64,000 bases of DNA, from assembly GCA_017433245.1 (NCBI GenBank), contig JAFRHO010000014.1:1-64000 (forward strand), given 5' to 3'. The position numbers and the translations under genes are program-made. Source of the stretch: Candidatus Saccharimonadota bacterium. Its GTDB lineage: Bacteria > Patescibacteriota > Saccharimonadia > Saccharimonadales > Saccharimonadaceae. Of this stretch, positions 1 to 8,508 are shown one piece after another (the first letter of the stretch is position 1; every line of letters starts with the position of its first letter). A model generated the notes under the pieces. That model had not been told where the DNA came from, made no database searches, and worked only from the letters and a program-made list of their open reading frames with translations.

Positions 1-329
1 CTACCTACTAGTTTAGTATGGTTGGTATCATCATAAGAATCGCCAGTATAGCCAATGGCATAGATAGCAAAGCCATTATAATCATTACATATTACAGTAA
101 AGGTAGTCTTTCCTATACCATTCTCATAATCACTACCAGAACTAGCTGAGAATGTACCTGGAGTAATAGTAGCAGTATGAGAGTTCATGCCACTACCTGT
201 CATAGTACAGGCTTCGGGAACTGTGACGGAAGCATTAGACGTGGATGATTCGGCGGAAGTATTATTTGACAATAGAATGGCACCGCTAAGAAAGGTAACG
301 GTCAATAGTATAGATAAAACCTTATTCAT
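1..329 (-). CDS. Secreted surface protein, N-terminal part (truncated by window edge)
   Basis: The reading frame starts with ATG at 329 and runs off the left edge. The first ~27 residues (MNKVLSILLTVTFLSG and following) form a signal peptide. The mature part reads through VTVPEACTMTG, NGIGKTTF, CNDYNGFAIYAIGYTGDS and TNHTKLVG. These motifs match, in the same order, the N-terminal module of the FISUMP-type surface protein at 36382-38310 (NGIGKTTLTAFCNDYNGFS, GFTGDSYTDTNHTKLVG). It is therefore a paralogue; whether a FISUMP domain follows cannot be seen. A TATAAT box lies 6 nt before the ATG, so the mRNA is probably leaderless. Confidence 0.85.
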   Translation of the reverse strand, partial: MNKVLSILLTVTFLSGAILLSNNTSAESSTSNASVTVPEACTMTGSGMNSHTATITPGTFSASSGSDYENGIGKTTFTVICNDYNGFAIYAIGYTGDSYDDTNHTKLVG

Positions 330-335
330 ATTTAA

Positions 336-341
336 ATTATA
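336..341 (-). promoter_or_regulatory. -10 box (TATAAT) of the surface protein gene starting at 329
   Basis: A perfect TATAAT on the minus strand ends 6 nt before the ATG at 329. At this spacing transcription would begin at or within a base or two of the start codon. The intergenic region also carries the opposing -10 box of the gene at 413. Confidence 0.7.
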
Positions 342-399
342 ACATACTATTTATGCTTTAAATAATAATCAATTTTAGTTTCATTTCAAAAATCCAATA

Positions 400-405
400 T
401 ATAAT
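400..405 (+). promoter_or_regulatory. -10 box (TATAAT) of the polyphosphate polymerase operon
   Basis: TATAAT is followed by 7 nt and then the ATG at 413. There is no Shine-Dalgarno sequence in between. The spacing fits leaderless transcription of the VTC-DUF4956-beta-helix operon. Confidence 0.7.
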
Positions 406-412
406 ATATAGT

Positions 413-1174
413 ATGGAATCCAAGGTATTCGATCGTATCGAGAAAAAATATCTCATCACCGCAGAGCAGAAGCGCGCCCTATTAAAGCTCATCAAGCACA
501 ATATGAGAAAAGACGGCTATCATAAATCCGGCGTCATGAATCTCTATTTCGATAACGATATATTCGATCTTACTATTCAATCTATCGATTGGGTCGACTT
601 CAAGGAAAAAATCCGTGCTCGCAGTTACGATGGTTACGACCGCGTCTTCATGGAAGTCAAAACCAAGATTAAACCGCCCAAACAACTTGAGAAACACCAA
701 GAATACGAAGATCTAGAAGACAACATTGGCTACAAACGCCGGGTCATGATTACACATGATGACTTTAATGAACTCATTAACCATAACACCACTCTTGAGA
801 ATCTCGCTAAACGTTCCATCGAAACCAAGAATGACCTCCAAATTGCTAGAGAAATCGACTATCTCATTCAACGTTTTGATCTTAAACCCAAAGTCTACAT
901 CGCCTACGATCGTGAATCGTATAAAGACGACCACGGTCTTCGCATCACTTTCGACGAACATTTGAAATATCGTGACAAGAATTTAAGTTTCATTAAAGGA
1001 AAGCGTGATAAAATATACTTTAAGGACGACCAAAACATCATTATGGAAGTCAAAGCGAATGGTGTGATGCCTCTCTGGCTTGTGCACAAGCTGTCAGAGA
1101 TGAAAATCTACCCACAGCAATTCAGTAAAATTGGTAAAATCTATCAAATAATTAAGAAAGGAACCTATGTTTAA
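413..1174 (+). CDS. VTC-family polyphosphate polymerase domain protein
   Basis: This 253-residue protein has the features of the VTC domain: an early R-x-EKKY-L motif (residues ~8-14), KEKIRAR near residue 63, the strand motif MEVKTK near 80, and the repeat IMEVKANG near 210. Basic and acidic residues of this kind line the tunnel of triphosphate-tunnel enzymes. In the yeast vacuolar transporter chaperone the domain polymerises ATP gamma-phosphate into polyphosphate. Bacterial single-domain versions are normally encoded next to DUF4956 membrane proteins, as here: the stop overlaps the next gene by 8 nt. The protein is cytoplasmic, with no membrane segment; the membrane partner is probably the neighbour. 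Polyphosphate synthesis is inferred from the family and was not tested. Confidence 0.85.
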   Translation: MESKVFDRIEKKYLITAEQKRALLKLIKHNMRKDGYHKSGVMNLYFDNDIFDLTIQSIDWVDFKEKIRARSYDGYDRVFMEVKTKIKPPKQLEKHQEYEDLEDNIGYKRRVMITHDDFNELINHNTTLENLAKRSIETKNDLQIAREIDYLIQRFDLKPKVYIAYDRESYKDDHGLRITFDEHLKYRDKNLSFIKGKRDKIYFKDDQNIIMEVKANGVMPLWLVHKLSEMKIYPQQFSKIGKIYQIIKKGTYV

Positions 1175-1838
1175 TACAATTTTCGACACCAGTGCAGCGG
1201 GACTAGATATCCCTACTGCTCTAATTGCCGCGGGAGTCGCTTTGCTACTTGGTATCGCACTCGCTATTACGCACGCCAAGACCACCCAGACCACCAAAGG
1301 CATGATGGTCACCCTAGCAGTCCTACCTGTACTCGTTATGGCCGTCATGATTATGATTAACGGCAATCTCGGTACTTCCATTGCCATCCTCGGTGCTTTC
1401 TCGCTAATTCGTTTCCGTTCTCTCGAAGGCCGCGCCAAGGATTTACTGGCTATCTTCGCTGCGATGATGATTGGCCTCGCCTGCGGTATGGGGCATGTTC
1501 TCTTCGGTACTGTTATCATGCTTATCTACATTATTGCCGTCATCATCCTTTCTTATACTCCGTTCCTCGAGCCCGACCGACACGAACGCGTGCTTAAAGT
1601 CGTCATCCCGGAGGACCTCGACTACGAAGACGTCTTTGCCGATACTTTCAAAAAATACACTTCTCGTTCTCGCCTCGTCCGTATGAAAACCATGAATATG
1701 GGTTCACTGTACAAACTAACTTACGAAGTTAAAATGCGTCACGGCGTTAAAGAAAAAGAATTCCTCGATGAAATCCGCGTCAAGAACTGTAATCTGAAAG
1801 TCCTGCTCTCTGAACCTTGTTGCGAAGAGGAAATCTGA
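1167..1838 (+). CDS. DUF4956 membrane protein
   Basis: The 223-residue protein has about four hydrophobic segments in its first 130 residues (AALIAAGVALLLGIALAI-like, a second near 45-65, and two around 90-130). It carries the conserved DUF4956 stretch LGAFSLIRFRSLEGRAKD near 70-88 and a soluble C-terminal domain (EDLDYEDVF onward). DUF4956 proteins are recurrent partners of VTC-type polyphosphate polymerases, and a role in coupling synthesis to the membrane is inferred. The gene overlaps the upstream gene by 8 nt and its TGA overlaps the next ATG (ATGA), indicating translational coupling. Using TGA as stop here is direct evidence for the standard code. Confidence 0.85.
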   Translation: MFNTIFDTSAAGLDIPTALIAAGVALLLGIALAITHAKTTQTTKGMMVTLAVLPVLVMAVMIMINGNLGTSIAILGAFSLIRFRSLEGRAKDLLAIFAAMMIGLACGMGHVLFGTVIMLIYIIAVIILSYTPFLEPDRHERVLKVVIPEDLDYEDVFADTFKKYTSRSRLVRMKTMNMGSLYKLTYEVKMRHGVKEKEFLDEIRVKNCNLKVLLSEPCCEEEI

Positions 1839-3400
1839 TGAATAAAGAATCTAGCAAATGGCTCATCGTTTTTGTAGTTATTCTGTCGGTATTGCTTATG
1901 ACAGGACTTATGAATGCTAACCATACTGACAACACTGCCAACAAGGTCACTAATACTATAGATTTAGACAACGGTGACACCGATATTGATTGGGATCGCT
2001 ATCCGACGTCCAATATCTATCTCTCGAATTCCTTGGAAATCACTAAATCTGGTACTTATCATCTCACCGGTTCATTAATTGACGGCGAAGTTTCCATCAA
2101 AGGCGATAGTGAAGGCAAAATCAGGCTAATACTAGATAACGTCAATCTTCACAATTCCAATGGTCCAGTGATTGTATGCTACTCAGCTGATGACCTCGTT
2201 ATCGAATTAGTTGGCAAAAACTACCTTTCTGACGGCAATAGCTATTCTGCTCAATACGACGAAGATATTACGGGTGCTATTTATAGCAAAGCAGATCTAT
2301 CTTTCACTGGCGACGGCACACTTAACCTCACCGCTAATTACCAAGACGGCATTATTTCCAAAGATGACCTTAAATTCAATTCAGGTACATATAATATTAC
2401 TTCTCTTGATGATGGTATTCGTGGCAAAGACTCAGTATATGTTATCGCTGGCAATTTTACCATCGACGCTTCCGCCGACGCTATTAAATCCACTAATGAA
2501 ACCGACCAAGGTAAAGGCTTCATTATGCTCGAAAATGGCAATTATAATTTAACCGCCGGTAGCAAGGGTATCAAAGCCACTAGTAGCATTTTTATCAGTG
2601 GAGGTAACTATATTATTAATACTAAAGATGATTCCATCCATTCTAATAATTACGTTGGTATTCGTGGTGGTAAATTCAATATCAACGCTGGAGATGACGC
2701 CATCCACGCGGACCGTGAACTAGTGATTGACGATGGTGATATTACTATCGCAAAAGCTTATGAAGGTCTCGAAGCTCAGGCTATCACTATCAATAAAGGT
2801 ACGATTCATGTCACTACTAATGACGATGGTATTAATGCTGGTGGTGGTGCCGACAATTCTGCTAACAACCGACCTGGCGCCAACCCATTTGATGCCGATG
2901 AAAACTGCGTCCTCAGCATCAACGGTGGCGATATCTATATTAATGCGTCAGGCGATGGCGTAGATTCGAACGGCTGGCTCTATATCAATGGTGGCACAAC
3001 CATCGTTGATGGCCCCACCAACAGTGGTAACGGTGCCCTTGATGCCGGAATGGGTATAGTGATGAATGGTGGTGAAGTAATCGCCATTGGCGCAAGCGGT
3101 ATGGCCGAATCACTGGGAGACAGTTCGTCGATTAATAATGTCAGTATCTTCTTGCCATCCACACAACCCGCAAATACCACTATTACGATTAAAAATTCTA
3201 GCGGTGACACTATAATTGAACATACTTCAGCCAAATCGTTCGACCATATCGCATTCGGTTCAGGATTATTAAGAATGGGTGAAAAATACACGCTCTATCT
3301 TGATAATGAGTCAGTTGAACAATTCACGATTTCAGGCATCACGACTACCATTGGTCAATCAAATATGGATCAACCAATGATGCCAAACGGTAGAAGATAG
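1838..3400 (+). CDS. Secreted carbohydrate-binding beta-helix protein (Cthe_2159/DUF4353-like)
   Basis: I chose the ATG at 1838 because it overlaps the preceding TGA; the upstream in-frame ATG lies inside the previous gene. The protein has about 520 residues and begins with an N-terminal membrane anchor or signal (WLIVFVVILSVLLMTGLM). Many short beta-helix rungs follow, of the type LTANYQDGIISKDDLKFNSG, DDGIRGKDS, GSKGIKATSS and DDSIHSNNY. The pattern is that of the Cthe_2159 family, parallel beta-helix proteins of which one member binds polygalacturonate. VTC, DUF4956 and this family often sit together in bacterial genomes. A role at the cell surface is likely, but its link to polyphosphate is unknown. 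Confidence 0.82.
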   Translation: MNKESSKWLIVFVVILSVLLMTGLMNANHTDNTANKVTNTIDLDNGDTDIDWDRYPTSNIYLSNSLEITKSGTYHLTGSLIDGEVSIKGDSEGKIRLILDNVNLHNSNGPVIVCYSADDLVIELVGKNYLSDGNSYSAQYDEDITGAIYSKADLSFTGDGTLNLTANYQDGIISKDDLKFNSGTYNITSLDDGIRGKDSVYVIAGNFTIDASADAIKSTNETDQGKGFIMLENGNYNLTAGSKGIKATSSIFISGGNYIINTKDDSIHSNNYVGIRGGKFNINAGDDAIHADRELVIDDGDITIAKAYEGLEAQAITINKGTIHVTTNDDGINAGGGADNSANNRPGANPFDADENCVLSINGGDIYINASGDGVDSNGWLYINGGTTIVDGPTNSGNGALDAGMGIVMNGGEVIAIGASGMAESLGDSSSINNVSIFLPSTQPANTTITIKNSSGDTIIEHTSAKSFDHIAFGSGLLRMGEKYTLYLDNESVEQFTISGITTTIGQSNMDQPMMPNGRR

Positions 3401-3401
3401 T

Positions 3402-4880
3402 CTATGGCCTAACGTTTAATAATCTTTGGATGTACCATTCTGGGTTTTCCATAATAGCGGTTTGCATATTGGCATCGTATTCGGTTGGTACAACTTTAGT
3501 CTGTAACAACTTTCCATTATAGAAATAGTGTGCCAACACTAAACTCCGAGTAGTACCAGGCCACCAAACCTGATCAAAGAATAGATTCCCAAGCCCATAA
3601 TAAATCACACCATCTTCAAAAAGTTCATACGTCTGTGGTTGATGCGCACTTGTTCCTACAACCATATCAGCACCCAAATCTATCAAATGACGGAAGAATC
3701 CAACTTGATCTCCTGCTGCCGAATCTGCCCTATCACAAGTAGCATCTTCATATTCTGAAGCATAAGCACTACATTCGTAATACTGAACATCTATAATCAC
3801 AAAATCACCACGTTCCTTTGCTGCATTAATCTCCGCTACGGCGTTTTCCTCATAGTACTGATTCGCGCCGGGAGTATTATCAATCGTCGCTCCACCAGTC
3901 GATAAGTTATACGCCAACATAGCAATCCCGGTTCCCTTCTCTGTTAATTCAAGTGGCACAGCCGCCTCTTCAGCCGTTTTGCCGCCACCCACTATTTTAA
4001 TTTGATTCTCATGATAAATATCAATTGTGTTTTCCGCATCCTCATCACCACAATCTTGGTTATGATTACCAGTTAGTTCCACGACGTCCAGTCCAATCGC
4101 GGTTAGAGTGTCAATAAAGCGCGTGTCCGAACATATATTATGTGCATCTGCGTAATCAGAGAAAGACGATTCATTCGAAGTGTGCGTCAAATCAAAACTA
4201 GATAAGTAATCACCGATTTTTTCAGCAAAATACTTTGCATCGCCGACTTGATATAGCTTCTCGTTCATTCCGCGAGAAAGTGCGGTTACGCCAGTTTGCG
4301 CAAAAGTTAATACAGTATCTTTTTCTGGAAACTTTCGTGCCAGTGTCTCATCCACCAACGGGCGAATTTCATCCTCGAAAGTCTCAGACTCAAAATCAAT
4401 CACACGGTAAGCCGCACCTTTATCAAATTCATCCAAATAATAGTGTCCATTTAAACTTAATAACTTATCACTAAAGCTTAGCTCATCTACAGGTATCATC
4501 TTATAGTAAACGTCCATTTGGTAAGCATCTGCAAATAAGTTTTCAGCATTGTCTACGTCAATATTTGTGTCAGCACTATAAAAATCCGTTACCGGTACAT
4601 ATATATTATATACATAGGCTCCATCTTGCTCAGTTGGACGTTCTAGACTGTATTCTGCTTTGATCGTAACATCTTTGTCTAAAACTACATTCTCGGTGAA
4701 TATACTAGAAAGTAATTCCTTTTCACTCTCGTCTAGGCTCTCATCATAGTATACTACACCAGGAATCTTAAAAAGTCCGGTTTTCGTAATCCACTGAGCA
4801 CCAAGGAACACGGCCGCCCCAATCAAACAAAAAACTAACATAGAGGTTATTAAATGATTACTTTTTTTCCTTCTTCCCAT
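3402..4880 (-). CDS. CapA family protein (PGA_cap metallophosphatase-like)
   Basis: The 492-residue protein starts with a basic stretch and one membrane segment (residues ~9-31). A region with FAQTGVTALSRGMNE, then VELTGNHNQDCGDEDA near 290, MLAYNL, and GADMVVGTSAHQPQ with YGLGNLFFDQ near the C-terminus are the hallmarks of the CapA/PGA_cap fold. That fold is related to calcineurin-like metallophosphatases. CapA proteins are linked to poly-gamma-glutamate capsule biosynthesis; no capB or capC is present here, so the substrate is open. The first ~150 residues are unlike standard CapA and may be an extra extracellular domain. Its stop is 1 nt from that of the convergent neighbour. A TATAAT box sits 6 nt before the ATG. 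Confidence 0.85.
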   Translation of the reverse strand: MGRRKKSNHLITSMLVFCLIGAAVFLGAQWITKTGLFKIPGVVYYDESLDESEKELLSSIFTENVVLDKDVTIKAEYSLERPTEQDGAYVYNIYVPVTDFYSADTNIDVDNAENLFADAYQMDVYYKMIPVDELSFSDKLLSLNGHYYLDEFDKGAAYRVIDFESETFEDEIRPLVDETLARKFPEKDTVLTFAQTGVTALSRGMNEKLYQVGDAKYFAEKIGDYLSSFDLTHTSNESSFSDYADAHNICSDTRFIDTLTAIGLDVVELTGNHNQDCGDEDAENTIDIYHENQIKIVGGGKTAEEAAVPLELTEKGTGIAMLAYNLSTGGATIDNTPGANQYYEENAVAEINAAKERGDFVIIDVQYYECSAYASEYEDATCDRADSAAGDQVGFFRHLIDLGADMVVGTSAHQPQTYELFEDGVIYYGLGNLFFDQVWWPGTTRSLVLAHYFYNGKLLQTKVVPTEYDANMQTAIMENPEWYIQRLLNVRP

Positions 4881-4935
4881 ACCATGATTATAGCATACTA
4901 AGACTTAGCGACTCCAAACATGGTATAATAAGCTT
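4881..4935. promoter_or_regulatory. Divergent leaderless promoter pair between CapA and GH97 genes
   Basis: The 55-nt gap between the two divergent ATGs contains a minus-strand TGC-TATAAT at 4887-4892 for the CapA gene and a plus-strand TATAAT at 4924-4929 for the GH97 gene. Each -10 box is 6 nt from its start codon. The two -35 regions must overlap within the middle of the gap. Neither gene has a Shine-Dalgarno sequence. Confidence 0.7.
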
Positions 4936-6891
4936 ATGTTTAAGTGGTTTACGAAAGAATCGGCCGAAAAAGATATTTTTTCACCTAACGGGCGGGTTAA
5001 ATGCCATTTTAGTCTCAAGTCCGGTCGAATTTTTTATTCAGTAATCAAAAACGACAAATTACTAGTTAGTTCGTCTGCTCTGGGATTTCTGATTTTTGGC
5101 GAAGAGCCACTAGGCGATAATCTTAAACTTATTCGAGAACGCCAAACTCGCCACACTGAAACCATTGAAATGCCATGGGGAGAAGATCGTTTTATTAATA
5201 ACAATTACAGCGAAGGATGTTTTTACCTCTCCGAGCATAAGGAACCCCATAGACTATTTACACTAAGATTTCGGGTTTTCGATAATGCAGTAGCATTTCG
5301 CTACGAAATCCCGCCCCAACCTAAATTCCAGCAAATCAGTATCAAAGAAGAACTCACTGAATTCAACGTTGACCCCAACTCTACCGCTTGGAAAATCCCC
5401 GCCTACCAACCTGACCGTTATGAGTATAGTTATGAAAAGACTTCAGTACGAAATCTAGAGCACTCAGTTCATACGCCGCTAACTATCAAAACCCCTAACG
5501 GCTACTATTTGGCTATTCACGAAGCAGCACTTTATAATTATGGTTCCATGACTATTAAGTTGGATTCCAAATATAGTCTCACAACTGACATTACTCCACT
5601 TTCTGATGGTAGTAGAGCACATGTAACTTTACCATTCAATACTCCTTGGCGATTAATTATGATTGCTGATTCTTGTCTCGAACTTACCACGAACCGTACT
5701 ATGTTTGCGCTGAATGAACCGCCCAGAGAGGATTTCAGTTGGGTCGCAACACTCAAATTCATCGGTATTTGGTGGGCAATGTATGTCGGAGAGTGGACTT
5801 GGGCACCAGGCGAACGCCATGGTGCTACTACCGAACACGCTAAGTCCTACATCGACGCAGCCGTACGTCTCGGTATTAGAGGTTTGCTCATCGAGGGATG
5901 GAACGAAGGTTGGGAGGGTGATTGGCTAGAAAACGGCATTCATAACAAGTTCACTGTCGCCACACCAGATTTTAATCTAGAAGAGGTCGCCAGTTATGCC
6001 AATCGCAACCACATCGAATTGGTTGGCCACCATGAGACAGTAGGCTTTATTGATAATTACGAAAAACAACTCGAGGCAGCCTACGATTATTACGCGGCCA
6101 ATCACATTCATTACATCAAGACAGGCTATGCTGGCTCTATGATGTCAATCAACGGTCGACGCGAATATCACCACTCACAGTTAGGAGTTAACCACTATCA
6201 AAAAACCGTCGAACTTGCCGCTAAGAAAAAAATTTGCCTGGACATTCATGAACCTATCAAGGGCACCGGTATCGAACGTACTTGGCCTAATCTTCTCTCA
6301 CGTGAGGGCGCTCGTGGTCAGGAATATGAAGGCGGTGCGCTCAGCCCTTCGCACGCCTGTTATCTGCCATACACTAGATTATTATCTGGTGGCATGGATT
6401 ATACTAGCGGTATTTTCGACCTCGAAAACAGCGTCAAACGCATGTCTACCACGCTAGCACGACAATTAGCCTACTTTGTTACTATCTATTCAGGGATGCA
6501 AATGGCAGCGGATCGACCTATATTTTATGAAGAGAAATTTCCAGAAGAGTTTGAATTTATCCGTCAAGTTCCTACTAATTTCGAAAAAACCATTCCACTT
6601 GCTGGCGAAATTGGTGAGTACTATGTTGTAGCCAGAAAGGATCGTGATTCTGACAATTGGTTTATCGGGGGTGTTACAGACGAAGAGGGTAGACATATTC
6701 ACATTAACTTAGAGTTTTTAGATGCGGGAACCTACGAAGTAAATATTTATGCCGATGCCGACAACGCACATTATCGCGATAACCAATTCGCGATTATAAA
6801 ACAAACCAAACACCTTAGCCGTAGCGAATCAATAGATCTCCATATAGCACCTGGCGGAGGTTTTGCAATCAGTCTACAAAAACAGTCTTAA
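4936..6891 (+). CDS. Glycoside hydrolase family 97 (alpha-glucosidase-type)
   Basis: The 651-residue protein has the GH97 order: an N-terminal beta-sandwich (to ~270), a TIM barrel and a small C-terminal beta domain. Diagnostic segments are RGLLIEGWNEGWEGDW (~310), HHETVG (~358), YIKTGYAGSM (~390), DIHEPIKGTGIERTWPN (~430) and REGARGQEYEGG (~455). The HEP glutamate and the glutamates of REGARGQEYE are candidates for the calcium-binding and catalytic glutamates of inverting GH97 enzymes. The retaining-type nucleophile Asp appears to be replaced by Gly in KTGYAG. This resembles SusB-like alpha-glucosidases. There is no signal peptide, so it probably acts on imported or internal glucans, possibly with the GT4/GH57 pair at 9.6-12.1 kb. 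Its TAA overlaps the TAA of the convergent sortase gene. Confidence 0.88.
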   Translation: MFKWFTKESAEKDIFSPNGRVKCHFSLKSGRIFYSVIKNDKLLVSSSALGFLIFGEEPLGDNLKLIRERQTRHTETIEMPWGEDRFINNNYSEGCFYLSEHKEPHRLFTLRFRVFDNAVAFRYEIPPQPKFQQISIKEELTEFNVDPNSTAWKIPAYQPDRYEYSYEKTSVRNLEHSVHTPLTIKTPNGYYLAIHEAALYNYGSMTIKLDSKYSLTTDITPLSDGSRAHVTLPFNTPWRLIMIADSCLELTTNRTMFALNEPPREDFSWVATLKFIGIWWAMYVGEWTWAPGERHGATTEHAKSYIDAAVRLGIRGLLIEGWNEGWEGDWLENGIHNKFTVATPDFNLEEVASYANRNHIELVGHHETVGFIDNYEKQLEAAYDYYAANHIHYIKTGYAGSMMSINGRREYHHSQLGVNHYQKTVELAAKKKICLDIHEPIKGTGIERTWPNLLSREGARGQEYEGGALSPSHACYLPYTRLLSGGMDYTSGIFDLENSVKRMSTTLARQLAYFVTIYSGMQMAADRPIFYEEKFPEEFEFIRQVPTNFEKTIPLAGEIGEYYVVARKDRDSDNWFIGGVTDEEGRHIHINLEFLDAGTYEVNIYADADNAHYRDNQFAIIKQTKHLSRSESIDLHIAPGGGFAISLQKQS

Positions 6892-7382
6892 TCACTAACT
6901 GCAGTTACTATTAATCGATGTGTTGCATCGCCATTTTCTAGTAATTCGCCAGCACAAGTCATCAAAACTATTGTGTCATTATTAGTAGCCTTCAACAAGC
7001 GCGTCATTGAAATATCAGATTTAGCCTGAATCGTATATGAGATGACCGTATATGAAGTATTATTGTATTCTATCATGTCGCCTAGACGAATATCATCTAA
7101 GTGAGCAAATATTGTCGTCGAGTGGCCAATCAGCAATGTTTTGTTATCCGCTCGTGAATAACTGCCTACAATTGTATCAGGCGTATCTAAATTACCATCA
7201 CGTAAAGTCAGTTCAGTCACGTCAGATCGAAGTCCAATAGCAGGAATTGATAGGTTTGCTGAAATTTCATAGTTAGCGGCAGCTTCGGCCGGCTGCAACC
7301 CGACTATAATATAAATAACAAACAAAAGCACATACAATCCTACGAAAATATATCGTAAATCGAAGTGTCTTCTTAACTCCAC
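6888..7382 (-). CDS. Sortase (small, membrane anchored)
   Basis: The GTG at 7382 is the best start: it follows the strong ribosome site AAGGAGGAG at ordinary spacing, and a TATAAT lies further upstream. The 164-residue product has an N-terminal membrane segment (YIFVGLYVLLFVIYIIVGL, ~10-28) and the sortase beta-barrel. The catalytic triad is visible as His in LLIGHST (~88), Cys in VLMTCAG (~142) and Arg in THRLIV (~157). Sortases cleave a sorting signal and transfer the protein to an amine on the envelope. No classic LPxTG substrate was found in this window. Two further sortase-like genes are at 38420 and 49540. Confidence 0.85.
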   Translation of the reverse strand: MELRRHFDLRYIFVGLYVLLFVIYIIVGLQPAEAAANYEISANLSIPAIGLRSDVTELTLRDGNLDTPDTIVGSYSRADNKTLLIGHSTTIFAHLDDIRLGDMIEYNNTSYTVISYTIQAKSDISMTRLLKATNNDTIVLMTCAGELLENGDATHRLIVTAVSD

Positions 7383-7415
7383 ACTCTCCTCCTTACCCCC
7401 ATTATAACATAAGAA

Positions 7416-7961
7416 TTATATTCCAGGCGAAAAATGTTTTAGTTTTTTTTCATGGTTTTTGTAGTTTTTATCGTGAGAGCCTACTTCGGCCCAAAAGGCC
7501 TTTGAATGATCCATGTGGTTAAGGTGTGCTAGTTCGTGTAGGATTACATAATCACGCAAAATCTCGGGTAATTTCATCAGGCCTATATTTAATGATATAG
7601 TTTTATTTGAAGAACATGACCCCCATCTCGTATTTGCATGTGACAAACGACATTTAGTATAAGAATAGCCATACAATTTCGCATAATACTCCAATCGATA
7701 CGGCAAATACTCACGTGCTTTCTTCATAAGCAATTTCTTCTGATAATCACGTGCTCTTTGTTCGTTTGGGTCTTTGAGCGGTAAATTCTCGCGAATCATT
7801 TTGCGATTGGTTTTAAGAAATCTTTTCGCCAAAAAATCCGAAGTGTGTTTGGGTACCGACATCTGCAAACGACCGGATGTTGATACGCTAAACCTTACCC
7901 CACGAGCCAAGGGACTCTTGCGAACGATTACTTCGCCGAACTCATCATCCTGAATAATCAT
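7416..7961 (-). CDS. YgjP-like (DUF45) metallopeptidase domain protein
   Basis: The 181-residue protein carries the zinc-peptidase signature HELAHLNHMDHSKAFW (~137-152). It also has the upstream SHANTRWGSCSSNKTISLN motif typical of the YgjP/WLM-related COG1451 family, followed by a C-terminal region rich in Lys and His. A soluble cytoplasmic metal-dependent hydrolase or protease is expected; the substrate in bacteria is unknown. It is downstream of and overlaps the P-loop gene by 4 nt (ATGA-type), so the two are co-transcribed. Confidence 0.85.
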   Translation of the reverse strand: MIIQDDEFGEVIVRKSPLARGVRFSVSTSGRLQMSVPKHTSDFLAKRFLKTNRKMIRENLPLKDPNEQRARDYQKKLLMKKAREYLPYRLEYYAKLYGYSYTKCRLSHANTRWGSCSSNKTISLNIGLMKLPEILRDYVILHELAHLNHMDHSKAFWAEVGSHDKNYKNHEKKLKHFSPGI

Positions 7962-8461
7962 TTGGATTCAACTAAATCAGCCAAACCAGTAATTGCGTGC
8001 TTAGTTTGCGTTTCGAAAGTATGTTTACCAGAAAGAATAATCGGACGTTCAAAATCAGTCGGTGCCTCCATCTCGCTTGTCGCGGTGTCAAAGAATTCTT
8101 TGGCTTTAGCGACAGAATGAAATTTGGACTTCAATCTCATCCGAATCGTAGCGACATCAGTCTGCACCCAAATCAACGACGGTTCATAGTTGTGTTTTCT
8201 GAGGAGATTGCGAATCTCCGTGCGGTCATTCTCAGTATCAAGTCCACCTTCAATAATAATAGTTTGTCTGGTACGTAAAATCAGCTCCAAGACCCTTAGT
8301 ATCCCTTCACGAGTGAACTCTTCTTTCATTAGTTCACCTAAATCATAATATGCTAAGCCAAATTTCTGTGCGAATTTCTCCGCGAAAGTAGTTTTACCGC
8401 TGCAAGGTGCACCAAATATTAACAGCGCTCGAGATTTGTTCATTTTTTTATTACCTTCCAT
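7958..8461 (-). CDS. Small P-loop NTPase / nucleoside-kinase-like protein
   Basis: The 167-residue protein starts (after MEGNKKMNKSRALL) with the Walker A motif GAPCSGKTTFAEKF (~17-30). IIIEGGLDTENDRTE (~70) and a lid-like basic segment (RMRLKSKFHSVAKAKEFF) follow. The size and layout resemble adenylate, cytidylate or shikimate kinases and AAA_33-type zeta-like kinases; the substrate cannot be decided. The first ATG (8461) lies 8 nt after a TGA-TACAAT -10 box, while the internal ATG at 8443 has a GGAAGG 10 nt upstream; both are possible starts. It is translationally coupled to the YgjP-like gene. No canonical adk is found in the secY region, where it normally sits. Confidence 0.72.
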   Translation of the reverse strand: MEGNKKMNKSRALLIFGAPCSGKTTFAEKFAQKFGLAYYDLGELMKEEFTREGILRVLELILRTRQTIIIEGGLDTENDRTEIRNLLRKHNYEPSLIWVQTDVATIRMRLKSKFHSVAKAKEFFDTATSEMEAPTDFERPIILSGKHTFETQTKHAITGLADLVESK

Positions 8462-8508
8462 ATGACATTATTGTATCATACAACATCGATAAAAATCAAC
8501 CTTTTCGC

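Noticed and set aside
1094-1519. Long minus-strand open frame inside the DUF4956 gene
   Set aside because: It lies wholly opposite a conserved membrane protein, has no ribosome site and no family features; a shadow frame.
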